Part shown: positions 1-6,843 of the stretch, one piece after another
How the letters are laid out: each line of letters begins with the position of its first letter
Position numbering within the stretch: the first letter of the stretch is position 1
Origin: Candidatus Dadabacteria bacterium
GTDB lineage: Bacteria > Desulfobacterota_D > UBA1144 > Nemesobacterales > UBA2774
Reading direction: 5' to 3'
Assembly: GCA_030632765.1 (NCBI GenBank)
Contig: DAOVUC010000069.1
Span: forward strand, 1 to 7,760
Length of the DNA: 7,760 nt
The notes under the pieces: model-generated
The model's input: only the letters and a program-made list of their open reading frames with translations
Database searches by the model: none
Told to the model about the DNA's origin: nothing
Position numbers and translations under genes: made by a program

Positions 1-635
1 CTCCTGATAGCCGTTATTACATTCTCTAACGAAATATCGTAAGCGGTTAGGTTATTGGGGTCTTTCTCCACCTGGTACTGCTTCTCGAAACCCCCTACGC
101 TTGCCACCTCTGCGACTCCGGGAACCGATTCAAGCCAGTAGCGAAGATACCAGTCCTGAAATGTCCTGAGCTCGGCTAAGTCGTTTTTGCCCGATTCATC
201 AACCAGGGCATATTGGTAGACCCATCCTACTCCTGTTGCGTCAGGTCCCAAAGTTGGTGTGACTCCCTCAGGGAGCTTCCCAGACACTTCGTTTAGATAT
301 TCAAGAATTCTGCTCCTTGCCCAATACATATCTGTTCCATCTTCAAAGATTACATAGACGAAGGAGAGGCCAAAGAAAGATTGACCGCGGACGAATTTCA
401 CATTAGGAGCCGCGATCATGGTTGTAGTTATAGGATATGTAATCTGGTCTTCTACTAGGTCCGGGCTTCTGCCGGACCATTCTGTGAACACTATCACCTG
501 AACGTCAGATAGATCAGGGATCGCGTCAAGGGGTGTATTCCTCATGGCCCAAAATCCCCATGCGGCAATGAAAAGTACCAGAATAATTATTAGAAATTTG
601 TTTTTTGACGAGTACTCAATAATTTTTTCTATCAT
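1..635 (-). CDS. cusA: CusA-type Cu(I)/Ag(I) efflux RND pump, N-terminal part (5' 211 codons)
   Basis: This is the inner-membrane proton-driven pump of a tripartite copper/silver exporter. Only residues 1-211 of a protein that is usually about 1,040 residues long are present; the gene runs off the left edge. Visible features are a short amphipathic N-terminus, the first membrane helix (about residues 14-31), the heavy-metal-RND signature around residues 34-49 ([16 protein letters not shown]), [17 protein letters not shown] (57-73), and the periplasmic porter segments [19 protein letters not shown] (97-115), [17 protein letters not shown] (130-146) and [12 protein letters not shown] (171-182). 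These match my memory of E. coli CusA closely, better than divalent-cation CzcA or CnrA. The essential methionine pairs of the periplasmic cleft lie beyond the window, so Cu/Ag specificity is inferred. The start is ATG with AGGGAG (643-648) seven bases upstream. The gene lies 48 nt after cusB in the same operon. Confidence 0.95.
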   Translation of the reverse strand, partial: MIEKIIEYSSKNKFLIIILVLFIAAWGFWAMRNTPLDAIPDLSDVQVIVFTEWSGRSPDLVEDQITYPITTTMIAAPNVKFVRGQSFFGLSFVYVIFEDGTDMYWARSRILEYLNEVSGKLPEGVTPTLGPDATGVGWVYQYALVDESGKNDLAELRTFQDWYLRYWLESVPGVAEVASVGGFEKQYQVEKDPNNLTAYDISLENVITAIR

Positions 636-683
636 TACTTATCTCCCTGTGACGAGTATAAGAACCTGTATCGCATGAAAGCT

Positions 684-2204
684 TTAGTTATTGTTTAACT
701 CCGGTTGCTGAGTCGTAGAATTGTCTTCTGTTTCTTGTTCCAAACGGAGTTCTAACTTCTGAGTTGTATCCTGATCACTTTGTGGTTCTTCGCCCCACGT
801 TGCAATTGTGGCTTGAACTTTACTCTCGGCGTCAATAAGAAAATTAGCTCTCGAAACTACCCGCTCACCTTTTTTTAAACCTCGAAGCACCTCATAATAA
901 CCCCCTGCCTTTTGGCCAAGCTCCACTCTTCTTATCTCAATATTTCCGTTCCCTTTATCGACAAAAACTATGTCCTTCTTGCCTGTTCTCAAAACAGCGC
1001 TGTTGGGTATCGTTAGTTTCTCTCCCATCGGGATATCAAGCGTCACATCTGCATACATTTCAGGCAGGAGCCGCAAATCAGGGTTTGGGAACTCAAGACG
1101 CGCTTTCACAGTTCTTGATTCAGAGTTTATATGAGGCCAGATGAAAGTAACCTCTCCTTCAAATACCTCACCCGGAAAAGAAGCCAGGGTCATTTTAGCC
1201 TTCTGCCCTAACTTAATCATAGATATTTCATTTTCGTATATGTCTACCTGTACCCACGCTATTGTATGGTCGGTGATTTTATATATAGGGCAATTGGGCT
1301 CCACATGCATATTCTCAAATGCATTTTTCTGCGCTACATGCCCCTCAACAGGCGAGGAGACAGTTAAGTTCGTTTTAACTTCCTGGGTTCTTTCGAGCTC
1401 GTTGATTTGACTCGCCGAAACATCCAGAAGCTCAAGCCTACGCCTGCTCGCTTTAAGAAGTGAGTTAGCGCCGCTTGAAATATCAGCAAATTTACTATCG
1501 CCCAGGATGTTTTTTGATTTAAGAGCCAGCAAATATTCTTCTTGCGCTGTAACTAGTTCCGGACTATAGATCGAAAACAGCGGCTGACCGATATTCACAT
1601 GCTGCCATTTGTAATCAACGTATACCCTATCAATCCACCCGCTAAATTTAGTCTGAACGTTATATATCCTGCTTTCATCCAGCGTTACCATCCCTACTGT
1701 ACGAATTTTTTTATCTAAAGTTCTGACCATAACAGGTTCTGTCTTTACGCCAATTAATTGCTGCCTCTCAGGACTTACTGAAAATGTAGACTTCACCTCA
1801 TCACCATTGCTTGGTTTCGCGCGAACCCCCATAGTGCTATAGTCATGACCTTGCATGCCAGCCATGTCTTCTCTATCTTCTGCGCTGTCTTGATCTTCCA
1901 TTTTTGCTTGTGTGACGGGCTCCGTCTGAGTATTGCCTTTTCCCCATACCGGTACTGTGTCCATACTACAGATCGGGCATTTGCCCGGGTCCCTCAAGCG
2001 GACTGACGGATGCATAGTGCAGGTCCAATAATCTATTTCACCCTGCTCATCGAATACAGGTCTGTACTCGTGTTCATTATCACCTGCGAAAATTGGGATT
2101 TTATTAATCAAGGGGATATTTGAACCGTATGTATAAAGAACAAAAGTTGCGATTATTAAGACTAAAACTATCCCAAAAATTTTGTGCTTATTGGTTTTTG
2201 TCAT
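684..2204 (-). CDS. cusB: CusB-type membrane fusion protein with N-terminal heavy-metal-binding domain
   Basis: This is the 506-residue periplasmic adaptor linking the CusA pump to the outer-membrane channel. Residues about 9-27 form a membrane anchor or uncleaved signal. Residues 59-86 are a heavy-metal-binding domain of the Y-x-C-x-M-H-P...C-P-I-C-x-M-D type, with C62, M64, H65, C76, C79 and M81 as likely ligands. Two positions differ from the common form: T63 where Pro is usual and S80 where Gly is usual. A Met/His-containing stretch (M114, M117, H120, M125) follows and could pass metal on, as the N-terminal methionines of E. coli CusB do. Residues about 140-470 are the adaptor core: barrel-sandwich hybrid (SGWIDRVYVDYKWQHVNIGQPL), helical hairpin (about 215-275), second lipoyl half (TVSSPVEGHVAQKNAFENMH) and beta-barrel (WVQVDIYENEISMIKLGQ). 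Residues 475-506 are a low-complexity acidic/Gln/Thr tail. Its ATG overlaps the cusC stop as ATGA, with GGGAG at 2212-2216, so translation is probably coupled. Confidence 0.93.
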   Translation of the reverse strand: MTKTNKHKIFGIVLVLIIATFVLYTYGSNIPLINKIPIFAGDNEHEYRPVFDEQGEIDYWTCTMHPSVRLRDPGKCPICSMDTVPVWGKGNTQTEPVTQAKMEDQDSAEDREDMAGMQGHDYSTMGVRAKPSNGDEVKSTFSVSPERQQLIGVKTEPVMVRTLDKKIRTVGMVTLDESRIYNVQTKFSGWIDRVYVDYKWQHVNIGQPLFSIYSPELVTAQEEYLLALKSKNILGDSKFADISSGANSLLKASRRRLELLDVSASQINELERTQEVKTNLTVSSPVEGHVAQKNAFENMHVEPNCPIYKITDHTIAWVQVDIYENEISMIKLGQKAKMTLASFPGEVFEGEVTFIWPHINSESRTVKARLEFPNPDLRLLPEMYADVTLDIPMGEKLTIPNSAVLRTGKKDIVFVDKGNGNIEIRRVELGQKAGGYYEVLRGLKKGERVVSRANFLIDAESKVQATIATWGEEPQSDQDTTQKLELRLEQETEDNSTTQQPELNNN

Positions 2205-3514
2205 TCTTCTTCTCCCATATTTTCATTATTCTTTATGGCATCTCCCGAATCGGCTATACCATTGCCAATCAACTCTATAGCGGCAATTTCCTCAATTCGT
2301 GCCAGAGCTTTCTGATATTCTGTAAGCTGTTGGTAATATTCAAGTTCAAAGTTGAACAGAGTGATCAGGTTATTTAGTAGTGTTAAAAAATCTATATCCC
2401 CAACCTGATAACCCGAGATTGCAGATTCAAGCGATAGTGTGGATTGAGGAATAATTCCTCTCTGATAGAGTTCAACAAGCCTTTCAGCTGTGGTTGCTGT
2501 TATGTAATTGTCTTTGACGTCAAACAGGAGATTGTTTTTTGTAGATTCGTAGTTTTCTCGAGCTTCTGAAATATCCAGCGCTGCCTCCCTGACTCCAAAC
2601 TTTTCTTTTCTCCAGTAGTAAAGCGGAATCCTTAAACCGAGACTAATTTGCCATATATCATCCAGATCACCATTTCCACCGTCCCGGTTAAAGTAAGTAG
2701 CTCCTAATATAAAGTCGGGCAAGTATTGTTTTTTAGCTAGTTTTAAGGACTCTTCTCTGCTATCAACTATTTCGGAGCTTGATTTAAGTAAGGGAGCATT
2801 CTCAGATGTTGCATAAGTAATTTCAGAGAGTGACGTAGTGAGTTCTGATTTCGTGATTTCCTCCGGCTCTCCGAGTGGAGAGTCAAGCGGGCGATTCAAT
2901 ATTTTTTTTATTTTCGTCTCTACAATTTCTTTTCTTTTTGCTAAAAGTTCCAGTCTTTCGATAAATCCCGATATTTCGACCTGAGCCTTCAAAACGTCCT
3001 GCTGTATCCCCATTCCTACTTCATATTTTACCTCTGCGATCTTAGTAAATTTCTGAAGTAACACCTTATTTCTATTAGTGATCTCTATGGATTTGTTAAC
3101 AAAGAACCAATCAAAGTAAGCTTCTTTTAAATCAGCGATCACTTTTCTGCTTATTGCATCAGAAAGCCATCTCTGAGAGTCAGATTCTTGTTGTGCTATT
3201 TCTTCTTTGGAAGAAAGTTTTCCGGGGAAAGGTATTTCCTGACTTACAAAAGCTTGAATATCGGACCTTGGGTCTTCTCCTAAAGTTATATCGGAGAAAC
3301 TGACATTTTTGATTCTTCCGCCTATTATGGGGTTGGGTAAAGAACCTTCTTGAGAAGGACGCATGGTAGATGCTTCCCACCTGGCTTTTGAAGCTTTAAT
3401 TATAGGGTTATTTTCGCTGGCTTCCTGGACTAGTGAAGCTAATTTTACAGTCTCAGCTTTTGCATTAATTCCGAAAATTAATGTAGCGAATAATATAATT
3501 TGGAATAACTTCAT
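2201..3514 (-). CDS. cusC: Outer-membrane efflux factor (CusC/TolC family)
   Basis: This 437-residue protein should be the trimeric outer-membrane and periplasmic tunnel of the copper/silver exporter. Residues 1-20 form a signal peptide with a hydrophobic core and an A-K-A cleavage site (18-20). Two outer-membrane-efflux repeats follow, about residues 25-210 and 225-420. Characteristic segments are NPIIKASKARWEAST near the N-terminus, the FVSQEIPFPGKL stretch (89-100) typical of metal-efflux OMFs, long coiled-coil-forming helices, and LGLRIPLYYWRKEK before the second helical pair. No cysteine follows the signal peptide and I see none in the whole protein, so it is not a lipoprotein, unlike E. 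coli CusC. The start is ATG with GGAG (3524-3527) nine bases upstream. It is the first gene of the tightly linked cusC-cusB-cusA group, and its TGA overlaps the cusB start. The family is certain; metal specificity comes from its neighbours. Confidence 0.92.
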   Translation of the reverse strand: MKLFQIILFATLIFGINAKAETVKLASLVQEASENNPIIKASKARWEASTMRPSQEGSLPNPIIGGRIKNVSFSDITLGEDPRSDIQAFVSQEIPFPGKLSSKEEIAQQESDSQRWLSDAISRKVIADLKEAYFDWFFVNKSIEITNRNKVLLQKFTKIAEVKYEVGMGIQQDVLKAQVEISGFIERLELLAKRKEIVETKIKKILNRPLDSPLGEPEEITKSELTTSLSEITYATSENAPLLKSSSEIVDSREESLKLAKKQYLPDFILGATYFNRDGGNGDLDDIWQISLGLRIPLYYWRKEKFGVREAALDISEARENYESTKNNLLFDVKDNYITATTAERLVELYQRGIIPQSTLSLESAISGYQVGDIDFLTLLNNLITLFNFELEYYQQLTEYQKALARIEEIAAIELIGNGIADSGDAIKNNENMGEEE

Positions 3515-3542
3515 ATTATTTTTCTCCGTTTCTTAACTACTA

Positions 3543-3567
3543 ATTACAACCTCACAAAATGGAGGTT
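3543..3567 (-). promoter_or_regulatory. Possible cusC promoter -10 box with adjoining 20-bp palindromic operator
   Basis: A perfect inverted repeat AACCTC-N8-GAGGTT spans 3548-3567, about 30-50 bases before the cusC start. On the minus strand it runs straight into TGTAAT (3543-3548), a five-of-six match to a -10 box. That would place a transcript start near 3535 and give a leader of about 20 bases. No good -35 hexamer stands 17-19 bp upstream (TTATAT at best), which fits an activator-dependent promoter. The arm order loosely recalls the ACCT...AGGT half-sites of MerR-type copper regulators, but that is inference. It could also be a weak RNA hairpin in a read-through message; no U-run follows it, so a terminator is unlikely. 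Confidence 0.35.
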
Positions 3568-3667
3568 ATATAAATTTCCTAAAAAATTTTACGAAAGAAT
3601 AGATATAGAGAGACCACGATAGCAATAATTCACTATCCTTGATCGATAGATGTATTAGGAGTGGTGA

Positions 3668-4096
3668 TTATAGTAAAAAGCTAGAAACGGATAAGTATAT
3701 ATCCGGTGGGTCGTGAGAACTTCTAGTGGTTATTAAATCTATATTGTTAGAGTTGTTTGAATCTAAATAACTAGGAAAATCTAATAAATATAGAACATCT
3801 AAAGCTTTGTATGTTGAATTATATTCTATTGATGAATAGGTTAATCCTTCATAACAACATTCGGAATTTTCTGTATCAGTCGTGCTGGTATTTTGAATGA
3901 ATACTTGAGATTCATCCGTACTATCAGCATCATCATGATCTACCATATCACAATGAGAGCCCATAGTCTCTGCGCTTTTAGCTTCAAAAACTATTGCTGA
4001 GCAGACACCGCTATAGCACAATGCTATGCTAAAAATTAGAAATAGACTTATAAACCTCATTAAATTTAATAATAGCGATTTATTCTTCGATGTCAA
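3668..4096 (-). CDS. Small exported Cys/His/Met-containing protein at the head of the copper cluster, function unknown
   Basis: I do not recognise this 142-residue protein as a named family. Residues 13-34 look like a signal peptide (MRFISLFLIFSIALCYSG, then V-C-S-A), so it is probably periplasmic. Right after it comes a possible metal-binding cluster M45-G-S-H48-C49-D-M51-V-D-H54-D-D, and then a vicinal Cys pair in ECCYEGL (C80, C81). The C-terminus SSHDPPDIYLSVSSFLL resembles, from memory only, the PP-x-x-YL-x-x-S-x-F-L ending of small uncharacterised proteins beside Cus-type pumps. The start is TTG, chosen because GGAG (4103-4106) stands six bases upstream; the internal ATG at 4058-4060 (Met13) has no ribosome site but would also leave an intact signal peptide. 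The gene is more AT-rich than its neighbours. It sits 153 nt before cusC on the same strand, where a CusF-like periplasmic metal chaperone or metal-sensing accessory would make sense; that role is inference. Confidence 0.72.
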   Translation of the reverse strand: MTSKNKSLLLNLMRFISLFLIFSIALCYSGVCSAIVFEAKSAETMGSHCDMVDHDDADSTDESQVFIQNTSTTDTENSECCYEGLTYSSIEYNSTYKALDVLYLLDFPSYLDSNNSNNIDLITTRSSHDPPDIYLSVSSFLL

Positions 4097-4102
4097 CTGC
4101 TA

Positions 4103-4106
4103 CTCC
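4103..4106 (-). promoter_or_regulatory. Ribosome binding site deciding the TTG start of the small exported protein
   Basis: GGAG on the minus strand lies six bases upstream of the TTG at 4094-4096. The only nearby in-frame ATG, twelve codons further in, is preceded by AT-rich sequence with no purine-rich site. The TTG start is therefore favoured. Confidence 0.55.
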
Positions 4107-4122
4107 GAATCTTGATTTATTG

Positions 4123-4147
4123 TCTAACTAGAGAATGTTTTGTTAGA
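4123..4147. repeat. Inverted repeat TCTAAC-N13-GTTAGA upstream of the small copper-cluster gene
   Basis: Two perfect 6-base arms separated by 13 bases lie 27-51 bases upstream of the TTG start, between the tRNA-Ala 3' end and the gene. It could be a dyad operator for the first gene of the copper cluster, or a hairpin in its leader. A possible -10 (TATACT on the minus strand, 4193-4198) would put the dyad inside the leader. It does not match any copper-regulator site that I can recall. Six-base arms can arise by chance in AT-rich DNA. Confidence 0.25.
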
Positions 4148-4232
4148 GCGGGACGGGATATTTTTTTACTTTTGTGATAATTCGTGCCAGCAAGTATAAA
4201 ATTGAGGGGGTGTTGTAAGTCCTTGAAATCAT

Positions 4233-4308
4233 TGGTGGAGCCGAAGGGGATCGAACCCTCGACCTCATGAATGCCATTCATGCGCTCTCCCAGCTGAGCT
4301 ACGGCCCC
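4233..4308 (-). tRNA. alaT-like tRNA-Ala(GGC): tRNA-Ala (anticodon GGC)
   Basis: This 76-nt sequence folds as a complete cloverleaf. The acceptor GGGGCCG pairs with CGGCTCC and includes the G3:U70 wobble that marks alanine tRNAs. The D arm is GCTC-AGCTGGGA-GAGC. The anticodon stem CATGA/TCATG encloses loop ATGGCAT with anticodon GGC at 4273-4275. The T arm is GAGGG-TTCGATC-CCCTT. The discriminator A and the CCA end (4233-4235) are encoded. It reads GCC and GCU codons. It is a single gene with no other tRNA or rRNA beside it, and its 3' end faces the copper cluster. Confidence 0.97.
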
Positions 4309-4321
4309 ACGGATGCGTATT

Positions 4322-4350
4322 AATTTAAGCCCGCTTTAATTCAAAGTCAA
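4322..4350 (-). promoter_or_regulatory. Promoter of the tRNA-Ala gene
   Basis: On the minus strand, TTGACT (4345-4350, five of six matches to the -35 consensus) is followed by an exact 17-base spacer and TAAATT (4322-4327, four of six to the -10). Transcription would start about 5-8 bases before the mature tRNA 5' end at 4308. The -35 box touches that of the divergent hom promoter. Confidence 0.6.
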
Positions 4351-4367
4351 ATAAAATGATGTATAAT
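4340..4367 (+). promoter_or_regulatory. Promoter of hom (and probably the hom-ntrB-ntrC unit)
   Basis: A perfect TATAAT (4362-4367) is preceded at 16 bases by TTCAAA (4340-4345, four of six to the -35). The predicted start near 4374 gives a leader of about 43 bases, too short for a threonine or methionine attenuator or riboswitch. The -35 region abuts that of the oppositely directed tRNA-Ala promoter. Confidence 0.6.
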
Positions 4368-4402
4368 TCCTAGTTCAAAATCTTCTGATTATATCTTGTC
4401 CC

Positions 4403-4410
4403 TTAAGGAG
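4403..4410 (+). promoter_or_regulatory. Ribosome binding site fixing the hom start
   Basis: TTAAGGAG ends directly before an ATG at 4411 and six bases before a second ATG at 4417. Only the second has usable spacing, so it is the likely start; the earlier in-frame TTG at 4396 would place this site inside the gene. Confidence 0.8.
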
Positions 4411-4416
4411 ATGTAT

Positions 4417-5718
4417 ATGAGCGTAGTCAATGTAGGTCTAATCGGTGCCGGAACTGTAGGTTGCGGAGTAATAAAAGTACTTAATCAAAATAAAGAGATA
4501 ATTGAAAACAGAACCGGCATTACCCTTAATTTAAAGAGGATTGCCGACAATGATCCCGATAGAAAAAGACAAATCCGGCTCCCCAAAAAGAAATTAACGG
4601 CAGACGCGTGGGAATTAATTAATGATGACTCGATTGACATTGTTATTGAGCTTGTTGGCGGTACAAAAATAGCCAAGGACTTTGTGCTTAAATCTATCGA
4701 AAATGGCAAACACGTAGTAACAGCTAATAAAGCGCTACTCGCCCATTATGGAAAAACTATTTTCTCAGAAGCCGCCAAGAAAGGAGTAGAAATCGGTTTT
4801 GAGGCCAGTGTAGGGGACGGGATACCTATTATAAAATCCACTCAGGAAAGCTACGCAGCAAATAATATCCTGTCGATTCACGGAATAATGAATGGAACTT
4901 CAAACTATATACTCTCCACAATGACGGAGTACGGATATGAATTTAATGATGTATTAAGAGAAGCGCAGGAAAAAGGGTATGCCGAAGCCGATCCCTCCTT
5001 TGATATTGACGGCGTCGACGCTGCACATAAACTCTCGATTCTGATAATGCTATCATTCGGAACTTTCTTGGATTTCGACAAGATTCACGTAGAAGGTATA
5101 CGAGATGTTACATCCCTTGATATCGCCTACGCTGACGAGCTTGGATATAAAATCAAGCTTCTGGCAATCGCTAAATCAAGAGAGAAGGGACTTGAAGCGG
5201 GCGTATATCCTACACTTGTAAAAAAAGGCACACAGCTTGCGGACGTCTCAGGTGCTTTTAACGCAATATATGTAGTAGGGGATGCTGTAGGGCCTACTAT
5301 GCTCTACGGAATGGGGGCAGGCATGATGCCCACTGCAAGCGCGGTCGTAAGTGATGTACTGCATATCGCCAAACACATGGGCTTAGGAAACGCTCATCCT
5401 AGGACACCTCGTCCATACGGGAGCAAAGGGAACTCATCGCTCATAAAAATGAGTGATATAACAACAAAGTATTATCTACGGTTCCAAGCTGCCGATATAC
5501 CCGGAATATTAGGGAATATCACAAGCAGTTTAGGGAAACATAATATCAGCATTGAATCAGTGATTCAGAAAAGCAGGCACCTCGGAGGGGGTGATGTGCC
5601 GATCATAATCATGACTCATGATGCCCGGGAGAAAGATCTCCTATCCGCTCTTAGAGAAATCAGCAAATTCAAAGCAATTACAGGAAAGACCAACTTTATC
5701 AGAATAGAAGAGCTTTAG
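4417..5718 (+). CDS. hom: Homoserine dehydrogenase with C-terminal ACT domain
   Basis: Homoserine dehydrogenase reduces aspartate-semialdehyde to homoserine with NAD(P)H, the branch point to threonine and methionine in the cytoplasm. From the ATG at 4417 the protein has 433 residues, normal for the monofunctional ACT-bearing form. It starts almost directly with the Rossmann strand and glycine motif GLIGAGTVG (7-15). VVTANKALLA carries N104-K105, and GIMNGTSNYI (156-165) is a family signature. EADPSFDIDGVDAAHK supplies E190, D201 and K205, corresponding by spacing to the catalytic Glu, Asp and Lys of yeast homoserine dehydrogenase. Residues about 351-430 are an ACT domain (YYLRFQAADIPGILGNITSS), the usual seat of threonine feedback inhibition. 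An upstream TTG would add seven residues but is disfavoured by the ribosome site. The histidine kinase gene starts 10 nt after its stop, so they probably share a transcript. Confidence 0.96.
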   Translation: MSVVNVGLIGAGTVGCGVIKVLNQNKEIIENRTGITLNLKRIADNDPDRKRQIRLPKKKLTADAWELINDDSIDIVIELVGGTKIAKDFVLKSIENGKHVVTANKALLAHYGKTIFSEAAKKGVEIGFEASVGDGIPIIKSTQESYAANNILSIHGIMNGTSNYILSTMTEYGYEFNDVLREAQEKGYAEADPSFDIDGVDAAHKLSILIMLSFGTFLDFDKIHVEGIRDVTSLDIAYADELGYKIKLLAIAKSREKGLEAGVYPTLVKKGTQLADVSGAFNAIYVVGDAVGPTMLYGMGAGMMPTASAVVSDVLHIAKHMGLGNAHPRTPRPYGSKGNSSLIKMSDITTKYYLRFQAADIPGILGNITSSLGKHNISIESVIQKSRHLGGGDVPIIIMTHDAREKDLLSALREISKFKAITGKTNFIRIEEL

Positions 5719-5728
5719 GAAGAGCTTC

Positions 5729-6805
5729 ATGACAGACAAGGTAAGCGGCAAAAAGAATGTCAATTATAAAGAAATATTTGATGCCTTCCCTGAAAGCATA
5801 ATTATCCTTGATCAAAACTTTTCGATATTGGATATGAACGATAATGCTGAAACCACATTTAGAATTTCCAGACAAAAAGCACGGGGAAAAACCTCAAATT
5901 TATTCATGCCTATTGAGCTGGAACAATTAGCAAAAAGGGCCCTTGAAGAAGAACGAACAATATTTGGAGACGAAATGAATCCCACCCTTAGGGGCGGAGA
6001 GAAGATTTCCATTCAAGCAATAGTATCACCCTTATTTACTACTAAAGGCAATATAAAAGGGGCCATTTTACAAATTAAAGACATGACGGCTACAAAGTTC
6101 CTAAGTAGTAAGAGTATACAAGAAATATCAACTTCAAGATTTGAGACACTCATGTTAGGACTTGCTCATGAACTCAAGAACCCGCTTAGCGGTATAAGAG
6201 GAGCTTCTCAATTACTCGCGGATGAAACTGAAAATATAGAGACGATAAAATGCGCTGAAATCATCACCAGGGAAGTAGATAGATTAAGCTCATTACTTGA
6301 TTCGATGAAACAACTCGAACCTGTTGCACAAGAGGTTCTGGAACCATTGGACATCCACGACATTCTCATGGAAATTATATATCTTGAGTCATTGTCTGAC
6401 GCACAAGGAAATATTCAATACAAGCAGAACTATGATATCACTCTTCCCCCAATTCAAGGTGACAGGAACTCCCTTAAACAGGTTTTTTTAAACCTGATAA
6501 AGAACGCTTCCCATGCAATACAGGGTGAAGGACAGATCGAAATTTCTACAAGATGGATTACAGAGCATAAGCTAAAGGGACAAAAAGCAATTTCTGTGGA
6601 TATCGGGGATAATGGACATGGGATTGCTAGAGACTCTCTAGAAAAAATCTTTAGTCCATTCTATACTACTAAGCAAGAAGGTTCCGGTCTGGGCTTATTT
6701 TTAGCTTATCAGATAATAGCTAAACACGGAGGAGCGATATTGGTAGAAAGCGAATTGGGAAAAGGGTCTATATTTACAGTATATCTCCCGGTGTCTATAA
6801 ATTAG
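5729..6805 (+). CDS. ntrB: NtrB/GlnL-like PAS sensor histidine kinase
   Basis: This soluble 358-residue sensor kinase resembles nitrogen-regulator NtrB (E. coli GlnL has 349 residues). Residues about 12-120 form a PAS domain (EIFDAFPESIIILDQNFSI onward) and no membrane helix is visible. The phosphoacceptor box GLAHELKNPLSGIRGASQLL has H147 and is nearly identical in style to GlnL. The kinase core shows the N box QVFLNLIKNASHAI (N259), G1 DIGDNGHGI (291-299), F box IFSPFYTTK (307-315) and G2 GSGLGLFLA (318-326); all catalytic motifs are intact. The ribosome site AGGA (5717-5720) overlaps the hom stop codon, suggesting translational coupling. The partner response regulator starts 38 nt downstream. 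Classic NtrB responds to nitrogen status through PII; whether this one does cannot be read from the sequence, as it lies beside hom rather than glnA. Confidence 0.9.
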   Translation: MTDKVSGKKNVNYKEIFDAFPESIIILDQNFSILDMNDNAETTFRISRQKARGKTSNLFMPIELEQLAKRALEEERTIFGDEMNPTLRGGEKISIQAIVSPLFTTKGNIKGAILQIKDMTATKFLSSKSIQEISTSRFETLMLGLAHELKNPLSGIRGASQLLADETENIETIKCAEIITREVDRLSSLLDSMKQLEPVAQEVLEPLDIHDILMEIIYLESLSDAQGNIQYKQNYDITLPPIQGDRNSLKQVFLNLIKNASHAIQGEGQIEISTRWITEHKLKGQKAISVDIGDNGHGIARDSLEKIFSPFYTTKQEGSGLGLFLAYQIIAKHGGAILVESELGKGSIFTVYLPVSIN

Positions 6806-6843
6806 CAACAGTTAATCAACTTTAAATATTGAACTGGATTATT

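Noticed and set aside
1141..1410. 89-codon plus-strand open frame within cusB
   Set aside because: It is antisense to a well-supported gene, and the protein has no recognisable domain.
2120..2377. 85-codon plus-strand open frame across the cusB/cusC junction
   Set aside because: It is antisense to both conserved genes; the hydrophobic look comes from complementing their codons.
3180..3380. 66-codon minus-strand open frame
   Set aside because: It lies inside cusC in another frame, has Arg/Phe-rich composition and no ribosome site; it is a shadow.
3633..3649. CTATC-N7-GATAG inverted repeat after the small exported-protein gene
   Set aside because: The arms are only five AT-rich pairs and no U-run follows on the minus strand, so it does not support a terminator call.
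4158..4168. T-run after a GC-rich patch on the plus strand, as a terminator
   Set aside because: No convincing hairpin directly precedes the T-run and no plus-strand gene lies upstream of it.
4396..4416. Seven-residue N-terminal extension of hom from a TTG at 4396
   Set aside because: A strong TTAAGGAG ribosome site lies inside this stretch with ideal spacing to the ATG at 4417, and the Rossmann strand begins right after that ATG.
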